A stretch of 64,000 nt of DNA. Source: Anaeromassilibacillus sp. An250 (GTDB lineage: Bacteria; Bacillota; Clostridia; Oscillospirales; Acutalibacteraceae). The stretch's first letter is position 1. Each line of letters starts with the position of its first letter. The stretch covers positions 62,001-126,000 of the forward strand of contig NZ_NFJK01000005.1 in NCBI RefSeq assembly GCF_002159845.1, written 5' to 3'. Below the pieces are notes generated by a model. It worked only from the letters and a program-made list of their open reading frames with translations, made no database searches and had not been told where the DNA came from. The position numbers were made by a program, and so were the translations under genes. Positions 52,528 through 62,832 of the stretch are shown piece by piece.

Positions 52528-54624
52528 ATGAACACAATCACAAGCGTTTTTGGAACGAACGTTTTCAGCGATTCTGTTATGAGGGAACGTTTGCCCAACG
52601 AGACGTATAAGCAGCTGCAGCGCACCATTAAGCAGGGGAAACATCTGGACAATACAGTTGCCAATGTGGTTGCGAATGCGATGAAGGACTGGGCGATTGA
52701 AAAGGGGGCAACCCACTTTACCCATTGGTTCCAGCCGATGACGGGAATCACCGCAGAAAAGCATGACAGTTTTATCACCCCAATCGAAGATGGGCGCGTC
52801 ATTTTGGAATTTTCCGGCAAGGAGCTGATCCAAGGGGAGCCGGACGCCTCCTCGTTCCCATCCGGCGGCCTGCGCGCAACCTTTGAAGCGAGGGGCTACA
52901 CCGCTTGGGACCCCACTTCCTATGCATTTATCAAGGGGAAGACGCTTTGTATTCCTACGGCGTTCTGCTCCTACGGAGGGGAAGCCTTGGATAAAAAGAC
53001 GCCTTTGCTCCGCTCCATGGAGGCCATCAGCAAACAGGCGGTGCGGGTGTTGAAGCTCTTCGGTGACGGCGATGTGACCTCGGTCAAAACGACGGTTGGG
53101 CCGGAACAGGAGTACTTCCTGGTTGAGCGGGAAATGTTTGATAAACGGCCGGACTTGATTTATACCGGAAGAACGCTCTTTGGGGCGAAGCCGCCAAAGG
53201 GACAGGAACTCGACGACCACTATTTCGGCACCATCAAAACCAGGGTGGCTGAGTTTATGGAAGACCTGAACGAAGAGCTTTGGAAGCTCGGTGTTCTGGC
53301 CAAGACCGAGCACAACGAGGTTGCGCCCGCGCAGCACGAGTTGGCGCCGATCTTCACCACGACCAATATCGCTACGGACCACAACCAGTTGACCATGGAA
53401 CTGATGCAGCGGATTGCCAAACGGCACAACCTTGTCTGCCTGCTCCATGAAAAGCCTTTTGCAGGGGTCAATGGCTCCGGAAAGCACAACAACTGGTCGA
53501 TCTCCACCAACACTGGAAAGAACCTGCTCGATCCGGGGGATACGCCGCATGAAAACGCGCAGTTCCTGCTGTTCCTATGTGCGGTCATCAAGGCGGTGGA
53601 CGATTATCAAGACTTGCTCCGCATTTCGGTGGCCTCCGCAGGAAACGACCACCGCTTGGGCGCCAATGAAGCGCCGCCGGCAATTGTATCCATGTTCCTT
53701 GGAACGGAATTGACCGAGATTCTCGATTCCATCGAAAAGGATGAACAATATGGCACGAAAGAAAAAGAACTTTGGAAGGTGGGCGTACATATCCTGCCGC
53801 GCTTCCCAAAAGATGCGACGGATCGGAACCGCACCTCTCCGTTTGCCTTCACTGGCAACAAATTTGAGTTCCGTATGCTCGGTTCCAGCGACTCTATTTC
53901 CGGGGCCAACATTGTGCTCAACACTGCGGTTGCAGAAAGCCTGCGGCAGTTTGCCGATGTTTTGGAACAGAGCGAGGACTTCAACGAAACATTGCATGAT
54001 TTGATCCGCGACACCATCAAGGAACACAAGCGTATCATCTTTAATGGCAACGGCTACGACGACCAGTGGATCGCCGAGGCGGAAAGACGCGGCCTGCTGA
54101 ACCTAAAGACGACGCCGGATTGCCTGCCATACTTCGTCAAAGAAAAGAACATCCAGCTCTTTAAAACGCACAAGGTGTTCACCGAAACGGAGATTCGGGC
54201 GCGGTATGAGATTTTGCTGGAGAACTACAGCAAAATTCTCAACATTGAAGCGGTGACCATGCTCGACATGGCCAATAAGGATTTGCTTCCCGCGTACTCG
54301 GCTTATACAAAGCAGCTGAGCGAGACGGTTGTAGCGAAAAAGGCAGCGGTACCGGATGCAGATTGCAGTTATGAAGAAGAACGGATCCGGATGATCTCCG
54401 GTCTGTGTGGCAGCATGTACCAGAGGACCAAGGATCTGGAAGAGGTTCTGATGAAGCTGACGCATATGGAATGTGACGAGCTGGCAAAGGCGCAATATTA
54501 CCGCACGGAGGTCTTTGGTGCGATGAACGAACTGCGCATTGTGGCGGACGAGATCGAAGGCGTGATGGACCGGAAATTCTATCCGTACCCGAATTATGGC
54601 GATCTGCTCTTTGGCGTTCGTTGA
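52528..54624 (+). CDS. glnN: Glutamine synthetase type III
   Basis: Makes glutamine from glutamate, ammonia and ATP; 698 aa, the usual GSIII size. Markers: [18 protein letters not shown] at the start, [41 protein letters not shown], the catalytic [17 protein letters not shown] and [16 protein letters not shown], and a C-terminal [14 protein letters not shown]. The ATG at 52528 follows AAAAGGGG; the open frame further upstream runs through the leader terminator. It is controlled by that attenuator. Confidence 0.96.
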   Translation: MNTITSVFGTNVFSDSVMRERLPNETYKQLQRTIKQGKHLDNTVANVVANAMKDWAIEKGATHFTHWFQPMTGITAEKHDSFITPIEDGRVILEFSGKELIQGEPDASSFPSGGLRATFEARGYTAWDPTSYAFIKGKTLCIPTAFCSYGGEALDKKTPLLRSMEAISKQAVRVLKLFGDGDVTSVKTTVGPEQEYFLVEREMFDKRPDLIYTGRTLFGAKPPKGQELDDHYFGTIKTRVAEFMEDLNEELWKLGVLAKTEHNEVAPAQHELAPIFTTTNIATDHNQLTMELMQRIAKRHNLVCLLHEKPFAGVNGSGKHNNWSISTNTGKNLLDPGDTPHENAQFLLFLCAVIKAVDDYQDLLRISVASAGNDHRLGANEAPPAIVSMFLGTELTEILDSIEKDEQYGTKEKELWKVGVHILPRFPKDATDRNRTSPFAFTGNKFEFRMLGSSDSISGANIVLNTAVAESLRQFADVLEQSEDFNETLHDLIRDTIKEHKRIIFNGNGYDDQWIAEAERRGLLNLKTTPDCLPYFVKEKNIQLFKTHKVFTETEIRARYEILLENYSKILNIEAVTMLDMANKDLLPAYSAYTKQLSETVVAKKAAVPDADCSYEEERIRMISGLCGSMYQRTKDLEEVLMKLTHMECDELAKAQYYRTEVFGAMNELRIVADEIEGVMDRKFYPYPNYGDLLFGVR

Positions 54625-54874
54625 CCATATCAGTGGATGATGCGGGAAAGCGAACCTACGCAGAATGGGGTCGGAAGGTGCTTTTTACAATATAAGGGAC
54701 CCGCACAGAGGAAGAAACAAAGCTGTTTTGTGGATTTGTACAAAGCGGCTGAAAGAGAAACACAACGTTACAATTGGGCGGCTATTCAATAGACGGTCCC
54801 GCAGTAAGCGTAGATTGCTCCAAAGGTTCTTCGGAGAAATCTGCGCTTACGCATCAAATAAGGAGGAAATGGAT
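54625..54874 (+). promoter_or_regulatory. Structured leader of the asnB-like gene
   Basis: A 250-base gap with no terminator after glnN. It contains a strong stem-loop just before the ribosome site: 54805-54816 (TAAGCGTAGATT) with 54838-54849 (AATCTGCGCTTA), with an inner CTCC/GGAG. Its nature is unknown. Confidence 0.5.
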
Positions 54875-56455
54875 ATGTGTTCCATTATGGGGTATTGCGG
54901 TAAGAGTATGCCGCTGGAAACGTTTCAGAAAGGGTTTGATAGGACCATCTCAAGGGGGCCGGATGACGCCCGTATTATCCATATAGGCAACGGATTGTTT
55001 GGGTTCCATCGCTTGGCGATTATGGGCCTCCAGCCGGAAGGGATGCAGCCCTTTTCCTTGGACGGGGATTACCTGATCTGCAATGGGGAAATCTATGGCT
55101 TCCGGCCGGTAAAAGAACAGTTAAAACAAAAGGGATACCGGTTTTACAGCGAGTCAGACTGCGAGATTCTGCTACCCCTTTACCGGGAATACGGGGTGGA
55201 TATGTTCCGCATGTTGGATGCAGAGTTTGCCCTGGTGCTGTATGACCACAGGCGCGATAAATTTATTGCGGCGCGCGACCCCATCGGCATCCGGCCACTT
55301 TTCTATGGAAAAGATGAAAACGGGGATATGCTCTTTGCAAGCGAGGCGAAAAACTTGGTGGGCCTCTGCAAAAAGATCATTCCGTTCCCGCCGGGGCATT
55401 ATTACGACGGGGAAAGTTTTGTCTGTTACCGCGATATGACAACGGTGGAGACAGTCTGCGAGGACGATTTGGAAACTGTCTGCCGGAAGATCCGCGAGAA
55501 ATTGGTTGCTGGGATCGAAAAGCGGCTGGATTCCGACGTGCCGCTGGGTTTCCTACTCAGCGGCGGATTGGATTCCTCTTTGGTCTGTTCTGTGGCGGCA
55601 AAACTTCTGAAGAAGCCCATCGAGACCTTTGCGATCGGCATGGACACGGACGCGATTGACCTCAAGTACGCGAGGGAGGTCGCCGAGTATATCGGTTCCC
55701 ATCACCATGAAGTGATCATCACCAAAGAGGATGTTTTGGAGGCCCTTCCAAAGGTTGTGGCCCTTCTGGGGACCTACGACATCACCACCATACGCGCGAG
55801 TATCGGTATGTACTTGGTGTGCAAGTATGTGCATGAAAAGACCGACATCCGCGTACTGCTGACCGGCGAGATTTCCGACGAGCTGTTCGGCTATAAATAT
55901 ACGGATTTTGCTCCGGACGCCCAAGCGTTCCAAAAGGAATCGGAAAAGCGTGTCCGGGAACTCTATATGTACGACGTGCTGCGCGCGGACCGCTGTATTT
56001 CCGTCAACTCCCTGGAAGCGCGGGTCCCGTTTGGAGATCTGGCCTTTGTGGAGTATGTGATGAGCGTCGATCCGGCGAAGAAGCTGAACACATATGGAAA
56101 GGGAAAATATCTGCTGCGCCATGCCTTTGAGGGGGACTATTTGCCCCACGATATTTTGATGAGGGAAAAGGCGGCCTTCTCGGACGCAGTGGGTCATTCC
56201 ATGGTGGACGATTTGAAGGCATATGCTGAGGAACAATACAGCGACGAAGAATTTGAAGCCGGCTGCAAAAAATACGCCTTTGCCACACCGTTTACAAAGG
56301 AATCCCTGCTGTATCGGGATTTGTTTGAACAGTATTACCCAGGACAGGCAGAGATGATTTCGGACTTCTGGATGCCGAACAAAGACTGGGAAGGATGCGA
56401 CGTCCAGGACCCGTCCGCGCGGGTCTTGGCCAACTATGGAGACAGCGGCAAATAA
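54875..56455 (+). CDS. asnB: Asparagine synthetase (glutamine-hydrolysing), AsnB type
   Basis: A 526-aa two-domain enzyme. The N-terminal class II amidotransferase has Cys2 right after Met (MCSIMGYCG) as nucleophile, then RGPDDARIIHIGNGLFGFHRL and ICNGEIYGF. The C-terminal synthetase domain has the ATP pyrophosphatase loop LLSGGLDSSLVC (about residue 228), GEISDELFGY and EARVPFGDLAFVEYV. The ATG at 54875 is fixed by AGGAGG (54861-54866) and by the catalytic Cys; the open frame upstream is leader. It probably uses glutamine from the adjacent synthetases. gltB follows 19 bases later. Confidence 0.93.
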   Translation: MCSIMGYCGKSMPLETFQKGFDRTISRGPDDARIIHIGNGLFGFHRLAIMGLQPEGMQPFSLDGDYLICNGEIYGFRPVKEQLKQKGYRFYSESDCEILLPLYREYGVDMFRMLDAEFALVLYDHRRDKFIAARDPIGIRPLFYGKDENGDMLFASEAKNLVGLCKKIIPFPPGHYYDGESFVCYRDMTTVETVCEDDLETVCRKIREKLVAGIEKRLDSDVPLGFLLSGGLDSSLVCSVAAKLLKKPIETFAIGMDTDAIDLKYAREVAEYIGSHHHEVIITKEDVLEALPKVVALLGTYDITTIRASIGMYLVCKYVHEKTDIRVLLTGEISDELFGYKYTDFAPDAQAFQKESEKRVRELYMYDVLRADRCISVNSLEARVPFGDLAFVEYVMSVDPAKKLNTYGKGKYLLRHAFEGDYLPHDILMREKAAFSDAVGHSMVDDLKAYAEEQYSDEEFEAGCKKYAFATPFTKESLLYRDLFEQYYPGQAEMISDFWMPNKDWEGCDVQDPSARVLANYGDSGK

Positions 56456-56474
56456 ACGGAACGGGGGTTTCACC

Positions 56475-59400
56475 ATGGAACAACGACAAAACGGCCTATA
56501 TCAGGAATCGTTCGAGCACGATGCATGCGGCATCGGCGCCGTTATCAATATCAAGGGGAAGAAAAGCCACAAGGTGGTTGACGATGCGTTAAAGATTGTA
56601 GAAAAGCTGGAACACCGCGCAGGCAAGGACGCCACCGGAAAGGTGGGCGACGGCGTGGGAATCATGCTGCAAATTTCCCATCCCTTCTTTGAAAAGATTG
56701 CCCGGGAAAAGGGCGTCTCCATCGGTGGCGAGCGGGAATACGGCGTGGGGATGTTCTTCTTTCCCCAGAACAAACTCCTGCGCACGCAGGCGCAAAAGAT
56801 GCTGGAGGTCATTGTAAAGAAAGAGGGGCTGCTTTTTGGATTCTGGCGGAAGGTCCCAGTCCACCCCGAAATCTTGGGTCAGAAAGCGCTCGACTGTATG
56901 CCGGAGATTTATCAATGTTTCATCAAAAAGCCAAAGGAGATCCCCAGCGGCATTGCCTTTGACCGGAAATTGTATGTGGTCCGGCGCACCTTTGAGCAGA
57001 GCGGCAACGACACCTATGTCGCGTCCCTATCCAGCCGGACGATTGTCTACAAAGGGATGTTCCTCGTGAATCAGCTGCGGGAGTTCTATTCGGATTTGCA
57101 GGACGAGGATTACGTCTCCGCCATGGCGCTGGTGCACTCTCGTTTCTCCACCAATACGAACCCAAGCTGGGAACGCGCTCATCCGAACCGCTTCCTGCTC
57201 CACAACGGCGAGATCAACACGATCCGCGGCAATGTAGACCGCATGCTTGCCCGGGAGGAGACGATGTTCTCACCCGATCTTCAGGCGAATATGGATAAGA
57301 TCCTCCCTGTGGTGGACGACAATGGTTCCGACTCGGCAATCCTGGACAACACCATCGAATTCCTCGTGATGAGCGGGATGGAACTGCCAAAGGCGATGAT
57401 GATTACGATCCCAGAACCTTGGGAGAGCGATGACAACATCAGCCGGGAAAAGAAAGACTTCTACCGCTATTACGCCACCATGATGGAGCCCTGGGACGGC
57501 CCTGCTGCGGTTTTGTTCTCCGACGGCGACCTTGTGGGTGCAACGCTGGACCGCAACGGCCTGCGTCCCTCCCGTTACTATGTATTGGAGGACGACACCG
57601 TGATCCTCGCCTCCGAGGTGGGGGTGCTGGATATCCCGCCGGAAAAAATTGTGCAGAAATCCCGCTTGGAGCCGGGCAAGATGCTGGTGGTCGACATGGT
57701 GCGCGGCGCGATCATCTCGGACGAAGAGCTCAAAAGCACGTATGCACACCAACAGCCCTATGGCGAATGGCTGGATAAGAACGTCGTGGAGCTCTCGGAG
57801 CTCAAGGTGCCCAACCACAAGGTGGAGACACACCCGCAGGAACTGCGGGATAAGCTGTACAAGGCGTTTGGTTACACATATGAAGATCTGAAGACGGCCA
57901 TTCTTCCAATGGCGCGCGACGGGAACGAACAGACCGCCTCCATGGGTATCGATATTCCCATCGCGGTGCTGTCCGACAAGCACCAGCCCCTGTTCAATTA
58001 TTTTAAGCAGAGCTTTGCCCAGGTGACGAACCCGCCGATCGACGCCATCCGGGAAAAAGTCGTCACCAATACGACCGTATATGCTGGGTCGGACGGGAAC
58101 CTCCTCCAGGAGAAGGCGGAGAACTGCATGGTGCTGCAGATCAACAACCCGATTTTAACGAGCGTGGATATGCTCAAGATCAAAAGCCTCAACCGGCGGG
58201 GGCTCAAGACCGACACGGTCTCCCTGCTATATTATAAAAACACACCGGTCAAACGGGCGCTGGACCGGCTGTTCGTCCAGGTGGACAAAGCTTATAAGAA
58301 CGGCGCCAATATCATCGTCCTGTCGGACCGCGGGGTGGATGAAAACCACGTAGCGATCCCCTCGCTCTTGGCGGTGTCCGCAATCGAGCAGTATTTGATC
58401 CGGACCAAGAAGCGCACGGCGATCTCCATTATCCTGGAAAGCGGGGAACCCCGCGACGTGCACCACTTCGCAACCCTGTTAGGGTATGGCGCGATTGCGA
58501 TCAACCCCTATCTTGCCCATGAAGCCATTGCAGAACTGATCGAAAACAACATGCTCGATAAGGATCTGTATGTGGCCATTGAGGATTACGACAAAGCGAT
58601 CTTGAGCGGCGTGGTCAAAATTGCATCCAAGATGGGCATTTCGACGCTGCAATCGTATCAATCCGCTCAGATTTTTGAGGCCATCGGCATCAAAAAGTCG
58701 GTGATCGATGCCTATTTTACCAATACCGTCAGCCGGGTGGAGGGCATCGGCCTGGAGGAGATCGACCAGGACATCCATGTGCGGCATTCCCATGCGTTTG
58801 ATCCCCTGGGGCTGGGCGTGGACACAACGCTGGATTCCTCCGGCAGTTACAATCTGCGGAGCGGAAAGGACAAAGACGACCATCTCTATTCCCCGCAGGT
58901 CATTGTCGCCTTACAGCAGGCTACGAGGTCGGGGAGTTATGAAAAATTTAAAGAATATACCGCTATGGTGGACGACGAGACAAGGCCCCACACGCTTCGC
59001 GGCCTGATCGACTTTGTGTTCGATCCGGACGGCGGAATTCCTCTGGAAGAAGTGGAACCAGTGGACAGCATCGTCAAGCGGTTTAAAACCGGCGCCATGT
59101 CATACGGCTCCATCTCGGAGGAAGCGCATAAATGCATGGCGCTCGCTATGAACCAGATCGGCGGCAAATCCAATTCCGGCGAGGGCGGCGAGCTTCCGGA
59201 GCGGCTTTCCTCCGAGTATTGCAGCGCGATCAAACAGGTGGCTTCCGGGCGCTTTGGCGTGACCAGCGAATACCTGGTCTCCGCGAAAGAGATCCAGATC
59301 AAAATGGCGCAGGGGGCGAAGCCGGGTGAGGGCGGACACCTACCTGGCAGAAAGGTCTATCCGTGGATTGCAAAGACCCGCTATTCCACGCCGGGCGTCT

Positions 59401-60995
59401 CCCTGATTTCGCCGCCCCCACACCACGACATCTATTCTATTGAGGACTTAGCGCAGCTCATCTATGACCTGAAAAATGCCAACCACAACGCGGATATTTC
59501 CGTCAAGCTGGTGTCGGAGGCCGGCGTCGGGACCATTGCGGCGGGCGTGGCCAAGGCGGGCGCAAGCGTCGTGTTGATTTCCGGTTACGACGGCGGCACC
59601 GGCGCGGCCCCCCGCAACTCCATCCACAACGCCGGCATGCCTTGGGAGTTGGGGCTGTCCGAGGTGCATCAGACGCTGATGAAAAACGGCCTGCGTTCCC
59701 ATGTGCGGATTGAAACAGACGGCAAGCTCATGAGCGGCCGGGATGTGGCCATTGCCTGCATGTTGGGCGCGGAGGAATTCGGTTTTGCCACAGCGCCCCT
59801 GGTCACCATGGGGTGCATGATGATGCGCGTATGCAATTTGGATACCTGTCCGTTTGGAATCGCCACCCAAAACCCGGAGCTGCGCAAGCGCTTTTCCGGA
59901 AAGCCCGAGTATATCGTCAACTTTATGCGGTTTATCGCAGAAGAGGTACGGGAGATCATGGCGCGGCTGGGCATCCGCACGATCGACGAATTGGTGGGAC
60001 GGACAGACCTGCTGAAAAAGCGTGAGAATTCCGCAGCGCCCCGCGGGAAGCTGGTGGACCTCACCAAGATTCTGAACCATCCATACCAGGGGACTTGCCA
60101 TTACCGCAAGGAAGATGCCTATGCGTTTGCGTTGGAAAAGACGGTGGATGAACGGGTCATCCTTCCAAAACTTCATCAGAACTTGATGAACGGGAAACCG
60201 GGGCAGGTGGAATTGCAGGTTTCCAGCACGGACCGGACGGTCGGCACGCGGTTTGGCTCGGAAGTGACGCAGCGGTTTGGCAATTCGCTTCCAGAGGACA
60301 CCTACCAGATCCTCTGTCACGGAGGCGGAGGCCAGTCCTTTGGCGCATTCCTTCCAAAAGGCGTTACGATCCGGCTCTCCGGCGACAGCAACGACTATTT
60401 CGGAAAGGGCCTGTCCGGGGGGAAGTTGGTGGTATTCCCGCCGAAAGGAAGCCGTTTTGCAGCGGAAGAGAATGTCATCATCGGCAATGTGGCGCTCTAT
60501 GGAGCCACGAGCGGCAAAGCCTTTATCAACGGAATCGCCGGCGAGCGCTTCTGCGTGCGCAATTCGGGCGCACTCGCTGTGGTGGAAGGCGTAGGGGACC
60601 ACGGCTGTGAATATATGACCGGCGGTGTTGCGGTCGTCCTGGGGAGGACGGGCAAAAACTTTGCCGCTGGTATGAGCGGCGGCATCGCCTATGTGCTCGA
60701 CCGGGAACACGATCTATATCGAAAGGTCAACAAGGAACTTGTAACCATCGAAAACCTGACGGAAAAGCATGATATCGAAGAGCTGAAGGCGATCCTTTCG
60801 GAACATTTTGAGAACACCGGTTCTGCCCTGGCAAAAGAGATCCTTGCGGACTTCGAGGCCTTTGTGCCGCTGTTCAAAAAGATCATGCCCAACGATTACC
60901 AGAAAATGCTCAAAACAATTTCTTCCATGGAGAAAAAAGGAATGAGCCGGGAAGAAGCAGAGATCGAAGCGTTTTATCAGAATACACGGAGATAG
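56475..60995 (+). CDS. gltB: Glutamate synthase (NADPH) large subunit
   Basis: A 1506-aa enzyme making glutamate from 2-oxoglutarate and glutamine. N-terminal glutaminase with the likely nucleophile Cys18 (HDACGIGAVINI), a central domain, the FMN-binding synthase domain (KAGASVVLISGYDGGTGAAP, GCMMMRVCNLDTCPFGIATQ with the [3Fe-4S] cysteines) and a C-terminal GXGXG domain (GGGGQSFGAFLPKGVTIRL, GATSGKAFINGIAGERFCVR). The start at 56475 follows GGGGG at a normal distance; the upstream codons overlap asnB. Co-transcribed with gltD. Confidence 0.97.
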   Translation: MEQRQNGLYQESFEHDACGIGAVINIKGKKSHKVVDDALKIVEKLEHRAGKDATGKVGDGVGIMLQISHPFFEKIAREKGVSIGGEREYGVGMFFFPQNKLLRTQAQKMLEVIVKKEGLLFGFWRKVPVHPEILGQKALDCMPEIYQCFIKKPKEIPSGIAFDRKLYVVRRTFEQSGNDTYVASLSSRTIVYKGMFLVNQLREFYSDLQDEDYVSAMALVHSRFSTNTNPSWERAHPNRFLLHNGEINTIRGNVDRMLAREETMFSPDLQANMDKILPVVDDNGSDSAILDNTIEFLVMSGMELPKAMMITIPEPWESDDNISREKKDFYRYYATMMEPWDGPAAVLFSDGDLVGATLDRNGLRPSRYYVLEDDTVILASEVGVLDIPPEKIVQKSRLEPGKMLVVDMVRGAIISDEELKSTYAHQQPYGEWLDKNVVELSELKVPNHKVETHPQELRDKLYKAFGYTYEDLKTAILPMARDGNEQTASMGIDIPIAVLSDKHQPLFNYFKQSFAQVTNPPIDAIREKVVTNTTVYAGSDGNLLQEKAENCMVLQINNPILTSVDMLKIKSLNRRGLKTDTVSLLYYKNTPVKRALDRLFVQVDKAYKNGANIIVLSDRGVDENHVAIPSLLAVSAIEQYLIRTKKRTAISIILESGEPRDVHHFATLLGYGAIAINPYLAHEAIAELIENNMLDKDLYVAIEDYDKAILSGVVKIASKMGISTLQSYQSAQIFEAIGIKKSVIDAYFTNTVSRVEGIGLEEIDQDIHVRHSHAFDPLGLGVDTTLDSSGSYNLRSGKDKDDHLYSPQVIVALQQATRSGSYEKFKEYTAMVDDETRPHTLRGLIDFVFDPDGGIPLEEVEPVDSIVKRFKTGAMSYGSISEEAHKCMALAMNQIGGKSNSGEGGELPERLSSEYCSAIKQVASGRFGVTSEYLVSAKEIQIKMAQGAKPGEGGHLPGRKVYPWIAKTRYSTPGVSLISPPPHHDIYSIEDLAQLIYDLKNANHNADISVKLVSEAGVGTIAAGVAKAGASVVLISGYDGGTGAAPRNSIHNAGMPWELGLSEVHQTLMKNGLRSHVRIETDGKLMSGRDVAIACMLGAEEFGFATAPLVTMGCMMMRVCNLDTCPFGIATQNPELRKRFSGKPEYIVNFMRFIAEEVREIMARLGIRTIDELVGRTDLLKKRENSAAPRGKLVDLTKILNHPYQGTCHYRKEDAYAFALEKTVDERVILPKLHQNLMNGKPGQVELQVSSTDRTVGTRFGSEVTQRFGNSLPEDTYQILCHGGGGQSFGAFLPKGVTIRLSGDSNDYFGKGLSGGKLVVFPPKGSRFAAEENVIIGNVALYGATSGKAFINGIAGERFCVRNSGALAVVEGVGDHGCEYMTGGVAVVLGRTGKNFAAGMSGGIAYVLDREHDLYRKVNKELVTIENLTEKHDIEELKAILSEHFENTGSALAKEILADFEAFVPLFKKIMPNDYQKMLKTISSMEKKGMSREEAEIEAFYQNTRR

Positions 60996-61005
60996 GAGAA
61001 GCGAT

Positions 61006-62478
61006 ATGGGGAAAGCAACAGGTTTTTTAGAGTATCAAAGAGATGAAACACCGGAGAGAAGTCCCCTGGAACGCATCCGCGATTTTGATGAGTTTCACGG
61101 CGCCCTCTCCGAGGAAGAGCGCAGAAAGCAGGGGGCGCGCTGCATGAATTGCGGCGTCCCATTCTGCCAATCCGGTATGATGCTGCACGGCATGGCGACC
61201 GGATGCCCGCTGCACAATCTGATCCCAGAATGGAACGATGAGGTTTACCACGGCAATACCTGGCATGCGCTGTCCCGTCTGTTAAAGACCAACAATTTCC
61301 CGGAATTTACGGGCCGGGTATGCCCGGCGCTCTGCGAGGTGGCGTGTCTGTGCGGCGTAAACGACCGGCCGGTGACCATCAAAGAGAACGAACGCTCCAT
61401 CATTGAAAAGGGATTTACGGACGGCTATATGCAGCCCTGTATCCCGGAGATCCGCACGGATAAACAGGTGGCGATTGTTGGCTCGGGGCCCTCCGGTTTG
61501 GCCTGTGCCGACATGCTCAATAAGCGGGGCCACCATGTGACGGTATATGAGAAGAACGACCGGATCGGCGGGCTTCTGATGTATGGGATTCCCAATATGA
61601 AGCTGGATAAAACGGTCATCGACCGCCGTGTGGAGCTGATGAAAGAAGAGGGCGTGCGGTTTATCACCCACACAAACGTGGGCGTCGACCTCCTTCCAAA
61701 GGCCCTTTTGGAGCAGTACGATGCGGTTGTGCTCTGCTGCGGCGCGGAGCAACCCCGCGACATCCAAGCGTTGGGAAGGGAAGAGGCGAAGGGTGTTTAC
61801 TTTGCCGTCGATTTTCTGACACGGAACACCAAGAGCCTTCTCGATTCCCACTTTGCAGATGGGCAGTATGTGAACGCCAAGGACAAACATGTGGTCGTTG
61901 TCGGCGGCGGCGATACGGGCAACGACTGCGTTGGCACCGTTCTGCGCCATGGCTGCAAGTCGGTGGTGCAGCTGGAGATGATGCCCAAAGCCCCGGACGA
62001 GCGCAGTGCCGACAACCCATGGCCCGAGTATCCTAAAACTTGCAAGACCGATTACGGCCAGCAGGAGGCGATCGCTGTATTTGGAAAGGACCCCCGGCGG
62101 TACTGTACCACGGTCAACCGTGTGATCACCAACGAAGAGGGAAATGTGACGGCCATCGAAATCGTCCGCCTGGCCTTTGATGAAAACCGCAAATACAGCC
62201 CAGTCCCTGGCAGTGAAGAGGTCATCGACTGCGACTTGCTCATCATCGCCGCAGGGTTTACCGGATGCAAGACATATATCGCCGACGCTTTCCAATTGGA
62301 GCTTTCTCCCCGGAATACGGTCAAGACGGAGGCGGGGAAATATGCGTCCAATGTCCCCGGCGTGTTTGCTGCCGGAGACATGCACCGTGGGCAATCCCTG
62401 GTTGTCTGGGCCATTGCAGAGGGCAGGGAATGTGCCAAAGAGGTAGACGCTTATTTGGAAGGATACTCCAATATGTAA
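61006..62478 (+). CDS. gltD: Glutamate synthase (NADPH) small subunit
   Basis: A 490-aa partner that passes electrons from NADPH to GltB. Cysteine clusters CMNCGVPFCQSG and CPALCEVACLCG; FAD-binding VAIVGSGPSGLACADML; NADP-binding VVVVGGGDTGNDCVGTVLRHG; C-terminal GVFAAGDMHRGQSLVVWAI. The ATG follows ATAGGAGAAGCG, ten bases after gltB. It ends the nitrogen operon. Confidence 0.97.
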   Translation: MGKATGFLEYQRDETPERSPLERIRDFDEFHGALSEEERRKQGARCMNCGVPFCQSGMMLHGMATGCPLHNLIPEWNDEVYHGNTWHALSRLLKTNNFPEFTGRVCPALCEVACLCGVNDRPVTIKENERSIIEKGFTDGYMQPCIPEIRTDKQVAIVGSGPSGLACADMLNKRGHHVTVYEKNDRIGGLLMYGIPNMKLDKTVIDRRVELMKEEGVRFITHTNVGVDLLPKALLEQYDAVVLCCGAEQPRDIQALGREEAKGVYFAVDFLTRNTKSLLDSHFADGQYVNAKDKHVVVVGGGDTGNDCVGTVLRHGCKSVVQLEMMPKAPDERSADNPWPEYPKTCKTDYGQQEAIAVFGKDPRRYCTTVNRVITNEEGNVTAIEIVRLAFDENRKYSPVPGSEEVIDCDLLIIAAGFTGCKTYIADAFQLELSPRNTVKTEAGKYASNVPGVFAAGDMHRGQSLVVWAIAEGRECAKEVDAYLEGYSNM

Positions 62479-62832
62479 GAGACTCATCGCAAAGGTTACA
62501 CACATGGCGCCGTCCAAGGAATGAAGAGAGATTCTATTGGATGGACCAGTAAACATAAAAATAGATGCGCTGCATCTGGAAAGCGAAGTGGTTCTGGAAT
62601 TTTCCATTGCCACTTCGCTTCTGCGTTTCTGTGCCAATTGACTAATGGGACTGGAACGGGAACGGTACGATACGAAACGGAACAAAAATGGCTCTTTTTC
62701 TGAATCGATTCCTATGTTATAATAATAGCCTTACAACACAAATGGAAATTTCTGATTTTCCCACAACTATCCTCAGAAACTATGTTGGGGCTTTTTGTAG
62801 GAATGTGATCGTTTGAAAGGAAAAAGAAATCT
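62479..62832 (+). promoter_or_regulatory. Gap between gltD and tgt with hairpins and a weak promoter
   Basis: No gene in 354 bases. An 11-bp perfect stem at 62581-62591 with 62610-62620 and a small AGATGC/GCATCT hairpin (62562-62576) precede it but lack a T-run. A TATAAT at 62718-62723 with a poor -35 probably drives tgt, about 105 bases ahead of it. Confidence 0.55.

Noticed and set aside
59448-60710. 420-codon minus-strand frame opposite gltB
   Set aside because: Shadow of gltB, which has all expected motifs.
61282-62685. 467-codon minus-strand frame opposite gltD
   Set aside because: Shadow of gltD with no family pattern.
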